From assembly GCA_005765155.1 (NCBI GenBank), contig VCCP01000004.1, positions 2,356,001 to 2,420,000 of the forward strand: a DNA stretch of 64,000 bases. Direction: 5' to 3'. Made by a program: the position numbers and the translations under genes. Source of the stretch: Zelopaecilomyces penicillatus. Its lineage: Eukaryota; Ascomycota; Sordariomycetes; Hypocreales; Pseudodiploosporaceae. Position 1 is the first letter of the stretch, and the number at the start of each line of letters is the position of its first letter. Shown piece by piece: positions 23,631-34,225 of the stretch. The notes beneath the pieces are model-generated. The model ran no database searches, had not been told where the DNA came from, and worked only from the letters and a program-made list of their open reading frames with translations.

Positions 23631-26600
23631 TCAATGTGTTAGAACTCGAGCTGCTTGCAGCATTAGCCCAAATATTAGCCCCCTGGCGACCTCCTCGATC
23701 TGCAGACAGTCAAACACTCGTCCGAGCGCTTCGCCTGTCGCCGACTGTCCCATGACACCCATCAGTGCCGCCGGCACACCGCTTTGGATGAGCAGTTTGC
23801 GCGCCTTGGCTGCTAGCTGCTCCGTCTCCTCTGGAGATAGCTCGGCGGGCCACGCCGCGAGCTCCTGCTCTGTCGGCATCGTGTTTTCCCGCAGTTTGCG
23901 CAGCGTCGCCGCAATACCCGCATCTGATGTGTTGGCGTCCAGCACCGACGACTGAATAAGCGATTGGACAGTGAGTAGTGACGGGTTTCCGGGGCGAAGT
24001 AGGAAGGACTTCGCTGCCGTGAGCAGGGTACGGCGAATATTCCATGCTGATGATAATGTATACATCTCATTGATAACGGCGAATATGAGCTCCACAGCGA
24101 CCCTGGTCTCTGGTTCACTGAGCTGCGAGAACTGTTTAGCCTGCTTAGGTGCAGCCTTTTTGCCTAAAGTTGTAGATATCGTCGGCATGCTGTTGCTACG
24201 CCCGTGCTGGTCGCCGCCGACGCCCTCTCCAGCCTTCGTCCGCACGTCTCCACCATTTAACGGAGATGCATAGTCGTCTGTAATCTCATCTGGCGGTGGA
24301 GGAAGCTTGGTCATGTCTAGACTGACCGAGGATGGTGAGCGGACTGGCGCCAGACTCGATGCTCGACTGTGCTCCCTACTAGGCCGTGCACTAGCCGGCG
24401 CCGAGTCCATACGTTCTGCGCGTCCAACTCTGAAGCTCTCCATTTCACTCTCGCCCTGTGACTGATAGCTTGGGCGTCGCTCCATCGGCGCAATCTTACC
24501 AGGCTGCGTGGCAATGACCGATGATCTTTGGCTGTCCATACTTGCACGTTCCGACCTCGCAGGAGACCTCATGATCCCATTACCCTGTGGTGGCGTTGAG
24601 ATTGATAGTCGGCTTGAGCTCGGCGTCAGATCAATCGACTGCGCTGTAGGTTTCCTCCCCAGACCTGAAATGGTCCCAAGCACTCCACTGACCCCTCCCA
24701 CCAGAGTCTTGCCACCTTCCATTGCCCCCTTGGGTGCAGTTGTAAGCACATCGAGCATATTCTTGCCCACAGTCTCCCAACCAAAGGTCTTGGCATTCGT
24801 ATGGGTATGCCCCTGAGACTTTTCCAGAAATCGCTTCATCCCTTCACTCTCCGCCAGAGACTGATACCAGCAGGCATCGCGAAGATATCTCTCGAGTTCT
24901 CCACGCAAAGATTCCCGAGTATGCACCTTCCAGCTCGGTAACTCCTTGTGAAGCTCCGTGAAAGCGGTGGCGCCTGAAATGGCAGCAATGCGCCTTAGGA
25001 TCTCATGAAGCGTTTCGAAATCAGAGTATCTCCTTACGATCATCCATCCAGGATATGCGGATGACGAAGGCTCTACTTGAATTAGATAGTCGTTATTTGG
25101 CTTATTCCGGATTTTGCCTGAGTCTGCTGGGGCATCATCATGCAGTGTGAAGGAGGCATTATGCAGAGTTAGGGGTGCCTTTCTGGGGGCTTCATCTTCA
25201 TCTATATCTTCTTGGCCCTGTGGCACAATCTGATCAAAGCTCGTAAAGTGATGCTCACCAGATTGTTGTTGTGGGGAGGAACCTTGACTAGTCGAGTCCC
25301 TGGTAGAGCGAGGTGTTATAGGTGTCGGTGCCTTCTCGAGTTTAGATGAGAAACCATTCGTGGTCGCATCATGAGGCGAGAACTTATCAACTCCTGACAT
25401 TGGAGAGGCTTCCCTGGGCGTCGTCACCCTCTTCTGGGCCTCGACCTCCCTAGACATCAAGTCCATACTCTGTGCCGATCGCTCAGATGGTGCCGTTGTA
25501 GTTGAAGTTCGCACTCGTCGTTGGTCCTGTTGAGCAATCATTGCGTTCATGCGCTTCATTTCCTCCATTGCTTCCTCCAGTTCCTCGTCAGCTTTGCTCA
25601 GCTTCTTTCTATGGGAGAGCAAATTCTTTTGGCGACCACGATCCATGTCAAAGCTTCCTCGCACAGGTTTTGCGATGCCGACATTTCCCACATTACCATC
25701 CAAGTCCGCAAAAATGTTGCTGCTAGTGTCACGGCTAGTTTGCATCCCGACATCGATAGCTTGATTGATGTTCGGTTCGCCAGACTCTAGTAAATAGACA
25801 ATCCATCCATTAATCCATTCTGCTTTGCTGCATTTTTGCAATGTTGACTCCAAGACAGACGTAGCTAAAATTTCTCGCAGAAAGGCCCGTACAGGGTCGC
25901 AATTGTAAGCACTTTTGTCCAGGAATCCAAGCAAATCCCCAGCAACCATCTTGAATTTGGCATTCTGCTGCCTCTGGTTGAGGAGGTTGGCCAAACGCGA
26001 GTCAGGATTCGATGCAAGATAATTGTACACGGTATCTGCTGCTGTCATGTTTGATTCGGGCGGTAAATCGGCAAATGCCGCTGCTAGCTCTGCCATGAAA
26101 ACTATGATTATAGAAGAAGCATTGGTGAGAAGGTCTAGGAAAGCATCGGCTGGTCTCCTGTGATACATCCGGTTCGAAATCGCAAGGAGGTAAGCAGTGA
26201 GCGTTTTGCGACATGCGAGTGGAAACGAATGGTCCACAGGCACAATGGGGTTGTACCACCATTTAATGTAGTCGCGGATGATTGAATCGATTAGCCCACT
26301 GAGAGCTTCTCGTGTCTCTGGACGAAAGTCATCGAAGCCCTTGATAGCGTTCTGCTCGTTCGCGGCTTCCTCAGATGGACCCTCTTGAGCTTGGATATTC
26401 TTCAGATCACTCCATATCCTGTCAAGAACTTGGGCTCCATCTTCACTGCGGATTGCCTTCACAAGATCTGGATTTCTCGACTCCCATACGATGAACCCCA
26501 CGGCACCACCAAGGGCGCCGATGAGCAGGAGTCCTAACTGACCAAGCAGAGTATACGTAACTACTGCAAAGCCCACTCCAATCCCTCCCAGAGTTGTTGG

Positions 26601-26849
26601 TGTCGCTGTCGACACGAATTTCACCGCCCTGTTGACTAAACTTGTCTCTGCTGTAGCGGAAGACTGTTCCATGCCAGCATTCGGAAGAGTCGGATCGACG
26701 TTGTTGGCGGTTTTCGAGTCAATGACCCTGGTATCGAGAAAGGCGGGGGCATCTTGCAAAGTCGGCTCATCAGGGCTTTTGATATCAACCGAGGCCTGCT
26801 CGGGAGAGTCGTTGCGACGAGTCGCAGTCTCTATACCAGTTTCGATCAT
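23631..26849 (-). CDS. PXA-PX-nexin_C sorting nexin (Mdm1/SNX19-like)
   Basis: Single-exon gene of 1072 residues. Order: acidic disordered N-terminus; a hydrophobic pair of segments at about 85-122 that can anchor it in a membrane; PXA domain about 175-350 (IIRDYIKWWYNPI, then FLREILATSVLE); a short charged coiled coil at about 415-440; PX domain about 560-680 with the phosphoinositide-binding RRYSDF at 606-611 and ELPSWK; a Ser-rich linker; and nexin_C domain about 915-1030. There is no RGS domain between PXA and PX, unlike yeast Mdm1 or SNX13/14, so it is closer in architecture to SNX19. Such proteins tether ER to vacuole or endosome and bind PI3P or lipids (family knowledge). Its 3' end faces UDS1; its 5' end is divergent from SUB1. 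Confidence 0.92.
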   Translation of the reverse strand: MIETGIETATRRNDSPEQASVDIKSPDEPTLQDAPAFLDTRVIDSKTANNVDPTLPNAGMEQSSATAETSLVNRAVKFVSTATPTTLGGIGVGFAVVTYTLLGQLGLLLIGALGGAVGFIVWESRNPDLVKAIRSEDGAQVLDRIWSDLKNIQAQEGPSEEAANEQNAIKGFDDFRPETREALSGLIDSIIRDYIKWWYNPIVPVDHSFPLACRKTLTAYLLAISNRMYHRRPADAFLDLLTNASSIIIVFMAELAAAFADLPPESNMTAADTVYNYLASNPDSRLANLLNQRQQNAKFKMVAGDLLGFLDKSAYNCDPVRAFLREILATSVLESTLQKCSKAEWINGWIVYLLESGEPNINQAIDVGMQTSRDTSSNIFADLDGNVGNVGIAKPVRGSFDMDRGRQKNLLSHRKKLSKADEELEEAMEEMKRMNAMIAQQDQRRVRTSTTTAPSERSAQSMDLMSREVEAQKRVTTPREASPMSGVDKFSPHDATTNGFSSKLEKAPTPITPRSTRDSTSQGSSPQQQSGEHHFTSFDQIVPQGQEDIDEDEAPRKAPLTLHNASFTLHDDAPADSGKIRNKPNNDYLIQVEPSSSAYPGWMIVRRYSDFETLHEILRRIAAISGATAFTELHKELPSWKVHTRESLRGELERYLRDACWYQSLAESEGMKRFLEKSQGHTHTNAKTFGWETVGKNMLDVLTTAPKGAMEGGKTLVGGVSGVLGTISGLGRKPTAQSIDLTPSSSRLSISTPPQGNGIMRSPARSERASMDSQRSSVIATQPGKIAPMERRPSYQSQGESEMESFRVGRAERMDSAPASARPSREHSRASSLAPVRSPSSVSLDMTKLPPPPDEITDDYASPLNGGDVRTKAGEGVGGDQHGRSNSMPTISTTLGKKAAPKQAKQFSQLSEPETRVAVELIFAVINEMYTLSSAWNIRRTLLTAAKSFLLRPGNPSLLTVQSLIQSSVLDANTSDAGIAATLRKLRENTMPTEQELAAWPAELSPEETEQLAAKARKLLIQSGVPAALMGVMGQSATGEALGRVFDCLQIEEVARGLIFGLMLQAARVLTH

Positions 26850-27657
26850 CTAGAATGGTTCCCCTCGTTTGCTCCACTGGTCAATGAAATGTCCTTTGCT
26901 TAGCTTGTGTCGTCACTGTTGTTGTCGTGGTAGCCTATCGGCCTCAGCACAACAGCTAGCAGGCCGGCAATTTTCGAGGTAGCCTAATATGTTGAATAAG
27001 AATGGCCGCGGTCTGAGGAGCGGGAAAGGCGTTCTACGGAGGCCCGAGAGTCATATCGATGCCGATGCAACAGATCAGGATCTTCTCAACGGTAAAGATC
27101 TAGTTGTATGGCTGCCTCCCCCCATAAGCTTCAGGGGACAAGATGTGGGCCTTGGTCGTATTAAAGAACTAAATTTGGACTAACAGCCCTGCCCGTCCGC
27201 CCCTTGTCTCTGTTTCTGGCTGTTGCTACCCCCACAGTCAGCCAATCGTTATCCGTGCAAACTCGAGCCATTGCATGGAGGTCTGCGTTTCGGGTTGACC
27301 AGAATTCCATGTAAATTCTTAACAGACGTTTTAATACTTTCCACACATCTGAAACGTACTGTTGAATACTTGACATATCATTACCTCTTGTCCGATCTAT
27401 AGGGAGTGAGGAATCGAAGATGGACTTCTGTCACGTGAGCTGGCGTCCGTAGCTTTGAGTGGCCCCACTACGGGTGCTACGAGTGTTCCAGATTCTCCAG
27501 ATAGGACGCGTTGGGCATCCCACCTCGACACGTCCCATCCACGACGTAAAGTTTCCTTTCACCCACATCACCAATCCGATCCCAAATACCGCAACCGACA
27601 CAGGACAAAGAACTCGCAACTATCTCTGGGCTCTATCTTGTACAGAAAGCCGAAAAA
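26850..27657. promoter_or_regulatory. Divergent promoter, sorting nexin / SUB1
   Basis: An 808-bp interval between two start codons. It contains a CACGTG palindrome at 27432-27437, 226 bp upstream of the SUB1 ATG. Short open frames inside it are unconvincing. The A-rich run just before the SUB1 ATG (CCGAAAAAATG) is a favourable start context. Confidence 0.5.
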
Positions 27658-28251
27658 ATGCCTCCGATGGCCAAGAAGCGCAGAGCCAGTGACACTGAGA
27701 GTACGGAGGAGGGGCAGCCCATGGTTACGCAGAAAGTCGTTAAGAAGGTCAAAAGTTCTGCTTCTGCCGCGAAAGCGGATGGCAAAGACGACGAGGGCAA
27801 TCCCTTTTGGGAGGTGATGGTTCCCGATTTATGAATTTTCCACAGAGAACTGACTTGATTCCTCAACAGTTGTCTAGCAAACGGCGCGTAGGCGTCTCGC
27901 AGTTCAAGAGCTTGTGTCTCATCAACATCAGGGAATATTATGAAAAGGACGGGAAAATGCTCCCAGGAAAGAAGGTACTTTCCAGATCACTTTTTCTGTT
28001 AGTGATAATATATTTCGACATGCTAATAGAGGCTTCAGGGTATTTCTCTTTCAGTGGACCAGTATCTCGCCCTGCTCAAGTCAGCCCCCGGTATCAACGC
28101 GGCGCTTCGAGGTCTCGGCCAAGCGATTGGCGAGGACGATGACGAGGATGAGGTAGCGCCGCCAGCTGCAGTCAAGACAAAGAAGACAAAGAAGGATAAA
28201 TCGAGATCGGACAAGGCAAATATCGATGCTACGAGCGACGAAGAGGACTAG
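27658..28251 (+). CDS. SUB1: RNA polymerase II coactivator PC4/Sub1
   Basis: Exons 27658-27813, 27870-27974 and 28039-28251, all phase-0 junctions; 157 residues. After a Lys/Ser-rich N-terminus, the PC4 domain (about residues 48-108) reads WELSSKRRVGVSQFKSLCLINIREYYEKDG, LPGKKGISLSVDQYLALL, then the helix ending in LLKSAPGINAAL. PC4/Sub1 binds single-stranded DNA and melted promoters and helps initiation and elongation by RNA polymerases II and III (family knowledge). The tail is acidic (GEDDDEDE), then basic KTKKTKKDKSRS, then EED, as in other fungal Sub1 proteins. Nuclear location is expected. No oddity is seen. Confidence 0.93.
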
Positions 28252-29213
28252 AAAACCATTCGTCCGATGAAGCTGCGGCGTACGTGAGGTTTTTGTTGAA
28301 TGAGCCATGATGAGCTTTTCATTGCTCATATGATGGAGTTTCGGCGCTATTTTTTTTTTTTAAAGAACAATCTACATAAGGATGATCATACTAGCTGAAA
28401 AAGTTTGGGCTTGAGGTGGATGAGTGCCCAAACCGTTGCTAGATGATGGCACGATGCTGAATTGCCGCTACACTAGATGTATGGCAATCATTTTGCGCAT
28501 AATTGTAATAATGAGGGGCACGATCATGTCCCCTAGCTGTAATCAAAAGATCTATCTATGTAATAAAAATTAGCTTTGTAACTTGGTCGCCTTGGTTCTT
28601 ACAGAATCTGACTGAGGATCACAATTGGTCAGTCCAGTAGAATGATAAATCGTCAAGGTAAGGTAATGTACCTTACCAACGTTTCCAATACTGTAGTGAG
28701 CATTGGCAGTAAATCGGGCGACTTCTCGGCAGCGCATCACTCTAGAAGGGCGTGCAAGACGTAGTACCTGTGAGCTACAGTGATAGTGACGTACGTCCGT
28801 CCACTGGAAGCACTACTAGCGCTGGCACGAACCCCTGTGGCGCATGCAAAAGCGGCCAGACATCCATCGTTCATTGATCCTTCACTGTAATGACCTGTCC
28901 TTTGCATCAACTTAATCACACTCGTTATCACGGATAATAGTCTGGCTCATTGAAGGGGCTCGCTTTGACTATCTATTTGCGGTATTGTTTTTGCAGGTGG
29001 ATACTCTCTTCCGCAATTGATTTTGTGCCCTTGATCAGCGCAGATCAAGCAACCCCAAGTCCGCGTGCTACATTGACAAACACGAATCGGCAACGGCGTC
29101 CTGGAACTTGAAATCATCGATGCAGTAACGAAATTGGTTTGCTTTTGGGCTTAGTTTATGCGCCTGTCTGAGAATTTCGAGGTGCGGTTCGTTGTGCTGG
29201 CGCGACGTTTATC
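28252..29213. other. Intergenic, SUB1 to MFS transporter
   Basis: Holds the SUB1 3' UTR and the promoter of the downstream transporter, both on the plus strand. The only structured element seen is a perfect 9-bp inverted repeat at 28657-28677. No gene is supported. Confidence 0.5.
28657..28677. repeat. Perfect inverted repeat (9-bp arms, 3-nt loop)
   Basis: The arms GGTAAGGTA and TACCTTACC flank a 3-nt spacer and could form a hairpin in RNA or a cruciform in DNA. It lies 406 nt after the SUB1 stop and 537 nt before the transporter ATG. It has no T-run of the bacterial terminator kind, and its role is unknown. Confidence 0.7.
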
Positions 29214-31192
29214 ATGAGATTCTCCTGGAGTTTAGGACAAGGGCGGATCGAATCTGTGGAAGACTATGCCGGTGTTCTTGTCCCCCTTGAGGAAGCACAT
29301 CTCCATAGCCACTCTGCAAGGGCTGGTCGGGTGGAGTTTGAAGTTCGAGATGAGGACCGTGAAGATGAGGCTGGTTCAACCAAGGATGGTGATGATGGCG
29401 AGAGTGAGAGTGAAAGCCAGGGCATGTTGATGATGAATGCCGCCGAGTATACCGTTGAGGGGCTCAGATCAGAGATGAGACGGGGCAGGAGAGGACAGTG
29501 GACTGATTATGAGAGTGAGTGATATGGATGAGATGGCTCCTCATGAAGAAAGAGAGGATGATGCCTGCTTACCCAGAAAACAGTCAAATCGAAGCTCATC
29601 AATAAAGCCATACAGGATATTGGAATGGGAACATATAACTGGCAGCTCTTCACTCTCTGCGGATTTGGATGGTTTGCAGATAAGTAAGTCATGACACTTT
29701 TCCATCATCGAAATATCGACCTAGTGCTAACACTTTCCGCTCTTAAAAGTTTATGGTTGCAGGTATTCAAACGAAAAACCAGTGAAAGGTATTGGATTGT
29801 AAATGCTAACAAATAAATACACAGGGTGTCTCATTAACTCTACCCTCATTATCCGCCGAGTTTGGCATCCCAGAAAAGACCGTCAGGTACACAACAAGTG
29901 CATGTTTTGCCGGGCTCTCCATCGGCAGCTTCATTTGGGGCATTGGCTCTGACCTCCTAGGCCGCCGCATCGCCTTCAACATGACGCTCCTTATCACAAG
30001 CATATTCGGCACCATGGCTGCCTACAGCCAGAGCTGGGGCGGCGTTTGCTTCTTCTTCGCAGCGTTTGGATTCGGCGTGGGGGGTAATCTACCCGTGGAC
30101 GGTGCATTATTCTTGGAGTTTTTGCCAGATGCTTCCAGCTCTTTGCTCACTTTGCTCTCTGTCTGGTGGCCTGTTGGGCAGCTTGTTTCTTCTCTACTTG
30201 CGTGGTTTTTTATTGCGCGGTGGCCTGTGGAGCAGGGCTGGCGTTATTTCATTCTCACCATTGGCATCATCACCTTTGCCATGTTTGTCCTGCGCTTCTT
30301 TCTCTTCCATCTGTTTGAGTCTCCCAAATTCCTCCTTAACCAGAAGCGTCAAGATGAAGCTGTCGCTGTTGTTCATGGCCTTGCGTATAGAAACGGTACC
30401 AAGACATGGCTCACTTCCAAACTGCTAGATGAGGTTGCCGCTGGGGATGGGGAACAAGGAAGCATGACAGCCGCGCAGCCATTATCTACAAAGCCGGCTT
30501 CGAGCTTGCTGAGGGAGAAAATCAAAGGGTTCTCAGGCGAGCGGCTGCGACCTTTGTTCCAGACAAAGTCCCTCGGCCTTGCCACGTCGCTCATCTGGTT
30601 CTGTTGGGCGACGATTGGTATGGGCTACCCCTTGTTCAACGCCTTTCTTCCCCAGTACTTTGCTCGTTATAATCCCGGTGGTTCTTCAGATGGCAGCGGC
30701 GAGCCGTCCGAAGGATCAGCCATTTCCGACATCACATACCGTAATTATGCCATCACATCCATTATGGGCGTTCCTGGAAGTCTCCTTGCCGCCTATCTCG
30801 TCGACCACCCCTCGCCATTCCTCGGTCGCCGCGGAACGCTTGCCAGCTCCACGCTGGTGTCGGCCATCTTCCTCTTCCTCTTTGTCATTTACGGCACAAC
30901 AGCTGCCTCCCAATTGGCCTTTTCTTGCGTCGAGGCGTTTGCTCAGAACATAATGTATGGCGTCCTGTACGCGTACACTCCCGAAATCTTCCCTGCGCCG
31001 GTCAGGGGTGCCGGGACGGGTGTGGCGAGCTTTCTGAATCGTATTACGGGTCTCATGGCGCCCATCTTGGCCGCGAATATTCCTGGAGATGGGGCAACTA
31101 CCCCTATATACCTGTCTGCGGTGCTGATTCTGACCGCGTTTATTGCAATATGTCTAATTCCAATTGAGACAAGGGGCTCGCAGAGGTTGTAA
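29214..31192 (+). CDS. MFS transporter, SV2/SVOP-like (sugar-porter related)
   Basis: Four exons: 29214-29514, 29584-29683, a 13-nt micro-exon 29750-29762, and 29825-31192; 593 residues. The frame across the junctions reads YEIKSKLINKAIQDIG, then FADNLWLQGVSLTLP. A roughly 110-residue hydrophilic N-terminus precedes twelve predicted membrane segments. The loop 2-3 motif GSDLLGRR and its counterpart FLGRRGTL in the second half mark the major facilitator superfamily. A Ser/Gly-rich linker (GGSSDGSGEPSEGS) follows a segment typical of extracellular loops. Fungal relatives are annotated as membrane transporters of organic ions or sugars; the substrate cannot be told. The first intron uses the third AG after the branch region because the nearer CCCAG breaks the frame. 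The start is the first in-frame Met and the N-terminus is the least certain part. Confidence 0.88.
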
Positions 31193-31458
31193 ATGTCTTT
31201 TTTGTATTTTGGGCTTGGGATGCCTGGTTAAAAGCTTCCTATAGACAAGGTTTTGTTTGGCGTAGGCTTTTGTAAACTGAAGTAGGGCGTATGGAAGATA
31301 CACCTAAGCAAAAGTATTTAGAATTATTTCACTGAAGGATATCAAGAATCCGATTTGAACATGGGTATATATTTAAATGTCAACTCGAAGATCATACTTG
31401 TCGCCTTCAAGCCATTCCCCGAATCATATATAATGTCTATCTTTTAAGCCTGAGAAAT

Positions 31459-32702
31459 CTATCGGTTACCACGTGCACCAGCCGGGGCGTCAACTCTGCG
31501 CTTCCTTAAAGATGTCCCCATCGCATCTCTCACCATTGGATCGGCACGAATTGTGTTATGCACCAGCCACTCCCGCATTTTCCCTTGAAGATTCGATGTC
31601 GCCTCCTGGTCCCCCTTGAATGGCGCCATTTCCGTCTCCATAAGCCGCGTTGCATCAACATCAAGCTGGCCAGCCATTCCCTCGAGGCGCTCCAGACCTT
31701 GACGTAAAGCCTTATCTGCATCCTCCTCATCAGGCTCCTGGCCAGACCGCACCTGCATTGCAAGGAGCGGGCCGATTTGAGACAGCGCAATATAGACGGT
31801 AATAATTATTTTGCGAGCAAGCTGGATGACTTGGAACGGTAGATAGGGAGAATGTGAGGTCACAGATGTGAGGATGGTGTTGAGCACATCCAGAAAGAAC
31901 GGAAATCGGGGTCTCGTCGCGGCCTGGATCTCAAAGAGACAAAGGCTTAGCAGAATCAGCCAGCGATAGAATTTCCCAAAATCCATATAACCAAGCAAAC
32001 CAAACACGTAAACGGTGACAACGGCAAGGCCATAGTGAGGAAGGATGCCGTTGAAGACGCCCCTGCTGACAAAGTCCTTTACGGTCACGCACTTTTGCCA
32101 CTCCACCACATCAGGCCCAAATCGCTCGTACGCAAAGCGCTTGGCACCATCTTGTAACGTGTCACTGGCAATCTTGAGATGCATAAAGTACGCGGCTGAG
32201 GCTTGAGCATCGCCAATGCTGCCGCCAGCCTTGTCTGGGTGGTGTAGGGCGGCCAGGCGACGAAAACGAGATTTGATGTCGCGATCCGTAGCTGATGTGG
32301 CTACGCCGAGGTCGCTGTAGAAGGTCCCCTGACGGCGCAGGTCGTAGTTGGCTTCGTAGATTGTGTAGAGCAGGTAGAGCGTCACGACGAGGATATGTAT
32401 CTTGCGACGATGCGAGTTGTATCGTGCGCTGCCAGGGGCGGGCTTCGGGTCGCCGGCGCGGATTGTGAGGCCATAGTATATAGTCTGGACCCAGCCAGTC
32501 GCAAGCTATCACGGCGTCAATGTCAGCGAGGTTCTGTTTCCACAAATCCACTCATTGATTGTTCCCTATTTCCGTATTCTTCTTTGTCCCAGGCGGCTGG
32601 CTGTATTTCAAAGAGAGTTCCGATGTATTCAGAAAGACAAGAGAAGAAGTTACTCACATTGGGGAGAAAGGCCCAGCCTACTAAAGAGAGAAACTGAGAC
32701 AT
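31459..32702 (-). CDS. Membrane-anchored J-domain (DnaJ/Hsp40) protein
   Basis: Exons 32702-32658 (15 codons, MSQFLSLVGWAFLPN) and 32505-31459, separated by a 152-nt intron; 363 residues. A hydrophobic N-terminus and a membrane segment at about 51-66 (ILVVTLYLLYTIY) precede a J domain at about 76-150 with the HPD tripeptide at 104-106, which stimulates Hsp70 ATPase. Two or more further hydrophobic segments follow (VVTVYVFGLLGY, WLILLSLCLFEI). The layout fits the fungal ER-membrane J-protein family, where the J domain works with an Hsp70 such as Kar2 or a cytosolic Ssa; the side of the membrane is not determined here. The short first exon is needed to begin the protein and fits the hydrophobic start seen in relatives. 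It converges on the upstream MFS gene, with 266 nt between stops. Confidence 0.87.
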
Positions 32703-33183
32703 GTTCGTTACTCATTCATTGTGTGCAAAATCTTGAAGAGTCGGAGATGCGTGCTGGGGGGAAGAAGTCGTGCTGTTGGTGTTGCAAGTTGGACAAGGTG
32801 GCCATGATTCAGTGTACGATAAGATAAGTGCTGGGCTCAGACTACCTATATTTAGCTGACACGCTGACATGCGCCGATAGCATAACCCCAACCCTGTGCC
32901 AAGGCGTAGATCTTCAGGACAGAACGAATGGATTTCATTGGCAAACTTATTGTCGCGTTTCTCCCTCATCATTATTTCTTACTCGTTCGAGCATTGAGTT
33001 TCTGTGCAATTAATGGCAGAATGCCAGCTTAAAAACACAATTCGCAGAGCATAATTTATCATGGCCCTCGATTCAGACCATACCGGACATTTAATCATGT
33101 ACACTAATTTATTCTGTCTGCCCTCTTCACATCCTTCATTAACCATATTACGCATTATTTTTCAAGCCCCGTCTCATCATCCA
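32703..33183. other. Intergenic, J-protein 5' side to PLC-like 3' side
   Basis: 481 bp that must carry the promoter of the J-protein gene (minus) and the 3' UTR of the PLC-like gene (minus). No other feature is seen. Confidence 0.45.
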
Positions 33184-34225
33184 TCAAGACAAACCATTCA
33201 ACGTCAACTGTGCCTTGGCCGCATCTCCCATACTAGCCCAGTCCAGCTGCAGCATTCAACGAGTGGTTAGCATATAAATGATTCATAAAAAATGACTGCC
33301 ACCTGTGTCACGGTTTCATGGCGGCCGAGATTTGAAGAAAGCACTTACCAAAACGACACTGGGACTCAGCGAGTGTTGGCTGATGCAAAGATCGATCTGC
33401 TTTTGGATGGATTCCATGGAGTTGGTTTTCTTAGCGTCAAACTGGTTGGGGAAAACGATGTCGCCGATCTTGTAGTTGAGCATGTGGTTCATGATGCCCA
33501 TGAGCTTGACAGGATCGCCTCCTGAAGGTCGGTCGACTACGCAGGTCGGAAACGCGGCGTCAGTGATGCCGTATGGTGTCTCCCACCAATGCGAAAACTG
33601 GTCGATGATGTAGTCAACTTTGCTCTGGTCGGTATGATGGTCTGTTGTGAGGTCAGCTGGTGTGTTCTTCCAGATCGGAAAGAAAGAAAGAAAGGTGTTT
33701 TGCGCGGATCAACTTACTCATAAACACAACAACCCGAGTCTTGGCATCAATCATCTGCTTCAGAGTCGGCCATTGATCCTTGGCCAACACGCCCTTGGAG
33801 TGGAACACGAATTCTTTCAAGCCGGAACTCTCGAAAGCAGCGTCGAACTTTTCGATAGGGATGCCGTCGATGTTGGTAAGCAGCACGGTAACAACATCGT
33901 CTGGGTGAGCCTTCACCCAGTCGGTGACTTCCTTCAGGTACTGGGTCAACGGCCCGACATCCAGTTCCCAGCAATATGTATGGCACATCTCGATGGTGCC
34001 CTCCTTGTCTTGTGTCTGGGCTTGGAGAAACCGAATACCGGCGTTGAGCTGCGACGTCACCGTCTCGTACTGGTTGTGGAAGACGGCTTTACCAACAAAG
34101 GCACTGTTGTGTGTGCCGATGTTGACAACCTCGGAATACTTCTTCCCGCAGAGGGCATCATGGCCGTTGCAAGCAGCCAGGGCTACGCCAGCCAGGCCGA
34201 GAACTTGCAAGATACGCATCGCCAT
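33184..34225 (-). CDS. Secreted PI-PLC X-like phosphodiesterase
   Basis: Exons 34225-33718, 33641-33349 and 33246-33184; 287 residues. It starts with MAMRILQVLGLAGVALAA, a typical signal peptide. The mature protein follows the fungal PLC-like TIM-barrel pattern: YSEVVNIGTHNSAFVG with the first catalytic-type His, a second His in MCHTYCWELD, DVVTVLLTNIDG, and TRVVVFMNHH. The C-terminal part shows a GDPVKLMGIMNHMLNY helix and conserved cysteines. Family members cleave phosphoinositides or GPI-like substrates in bacteria; the fungal secreted group is mostly uncharacterised. The last exon codes for only 20 residues (LDWASMGD onward). There is no C-terminal hydrophobic tail, so it is probably freely secreted. 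A TATA-like box lies 103 bp upstream of the ATG. Confidence 0.85.
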
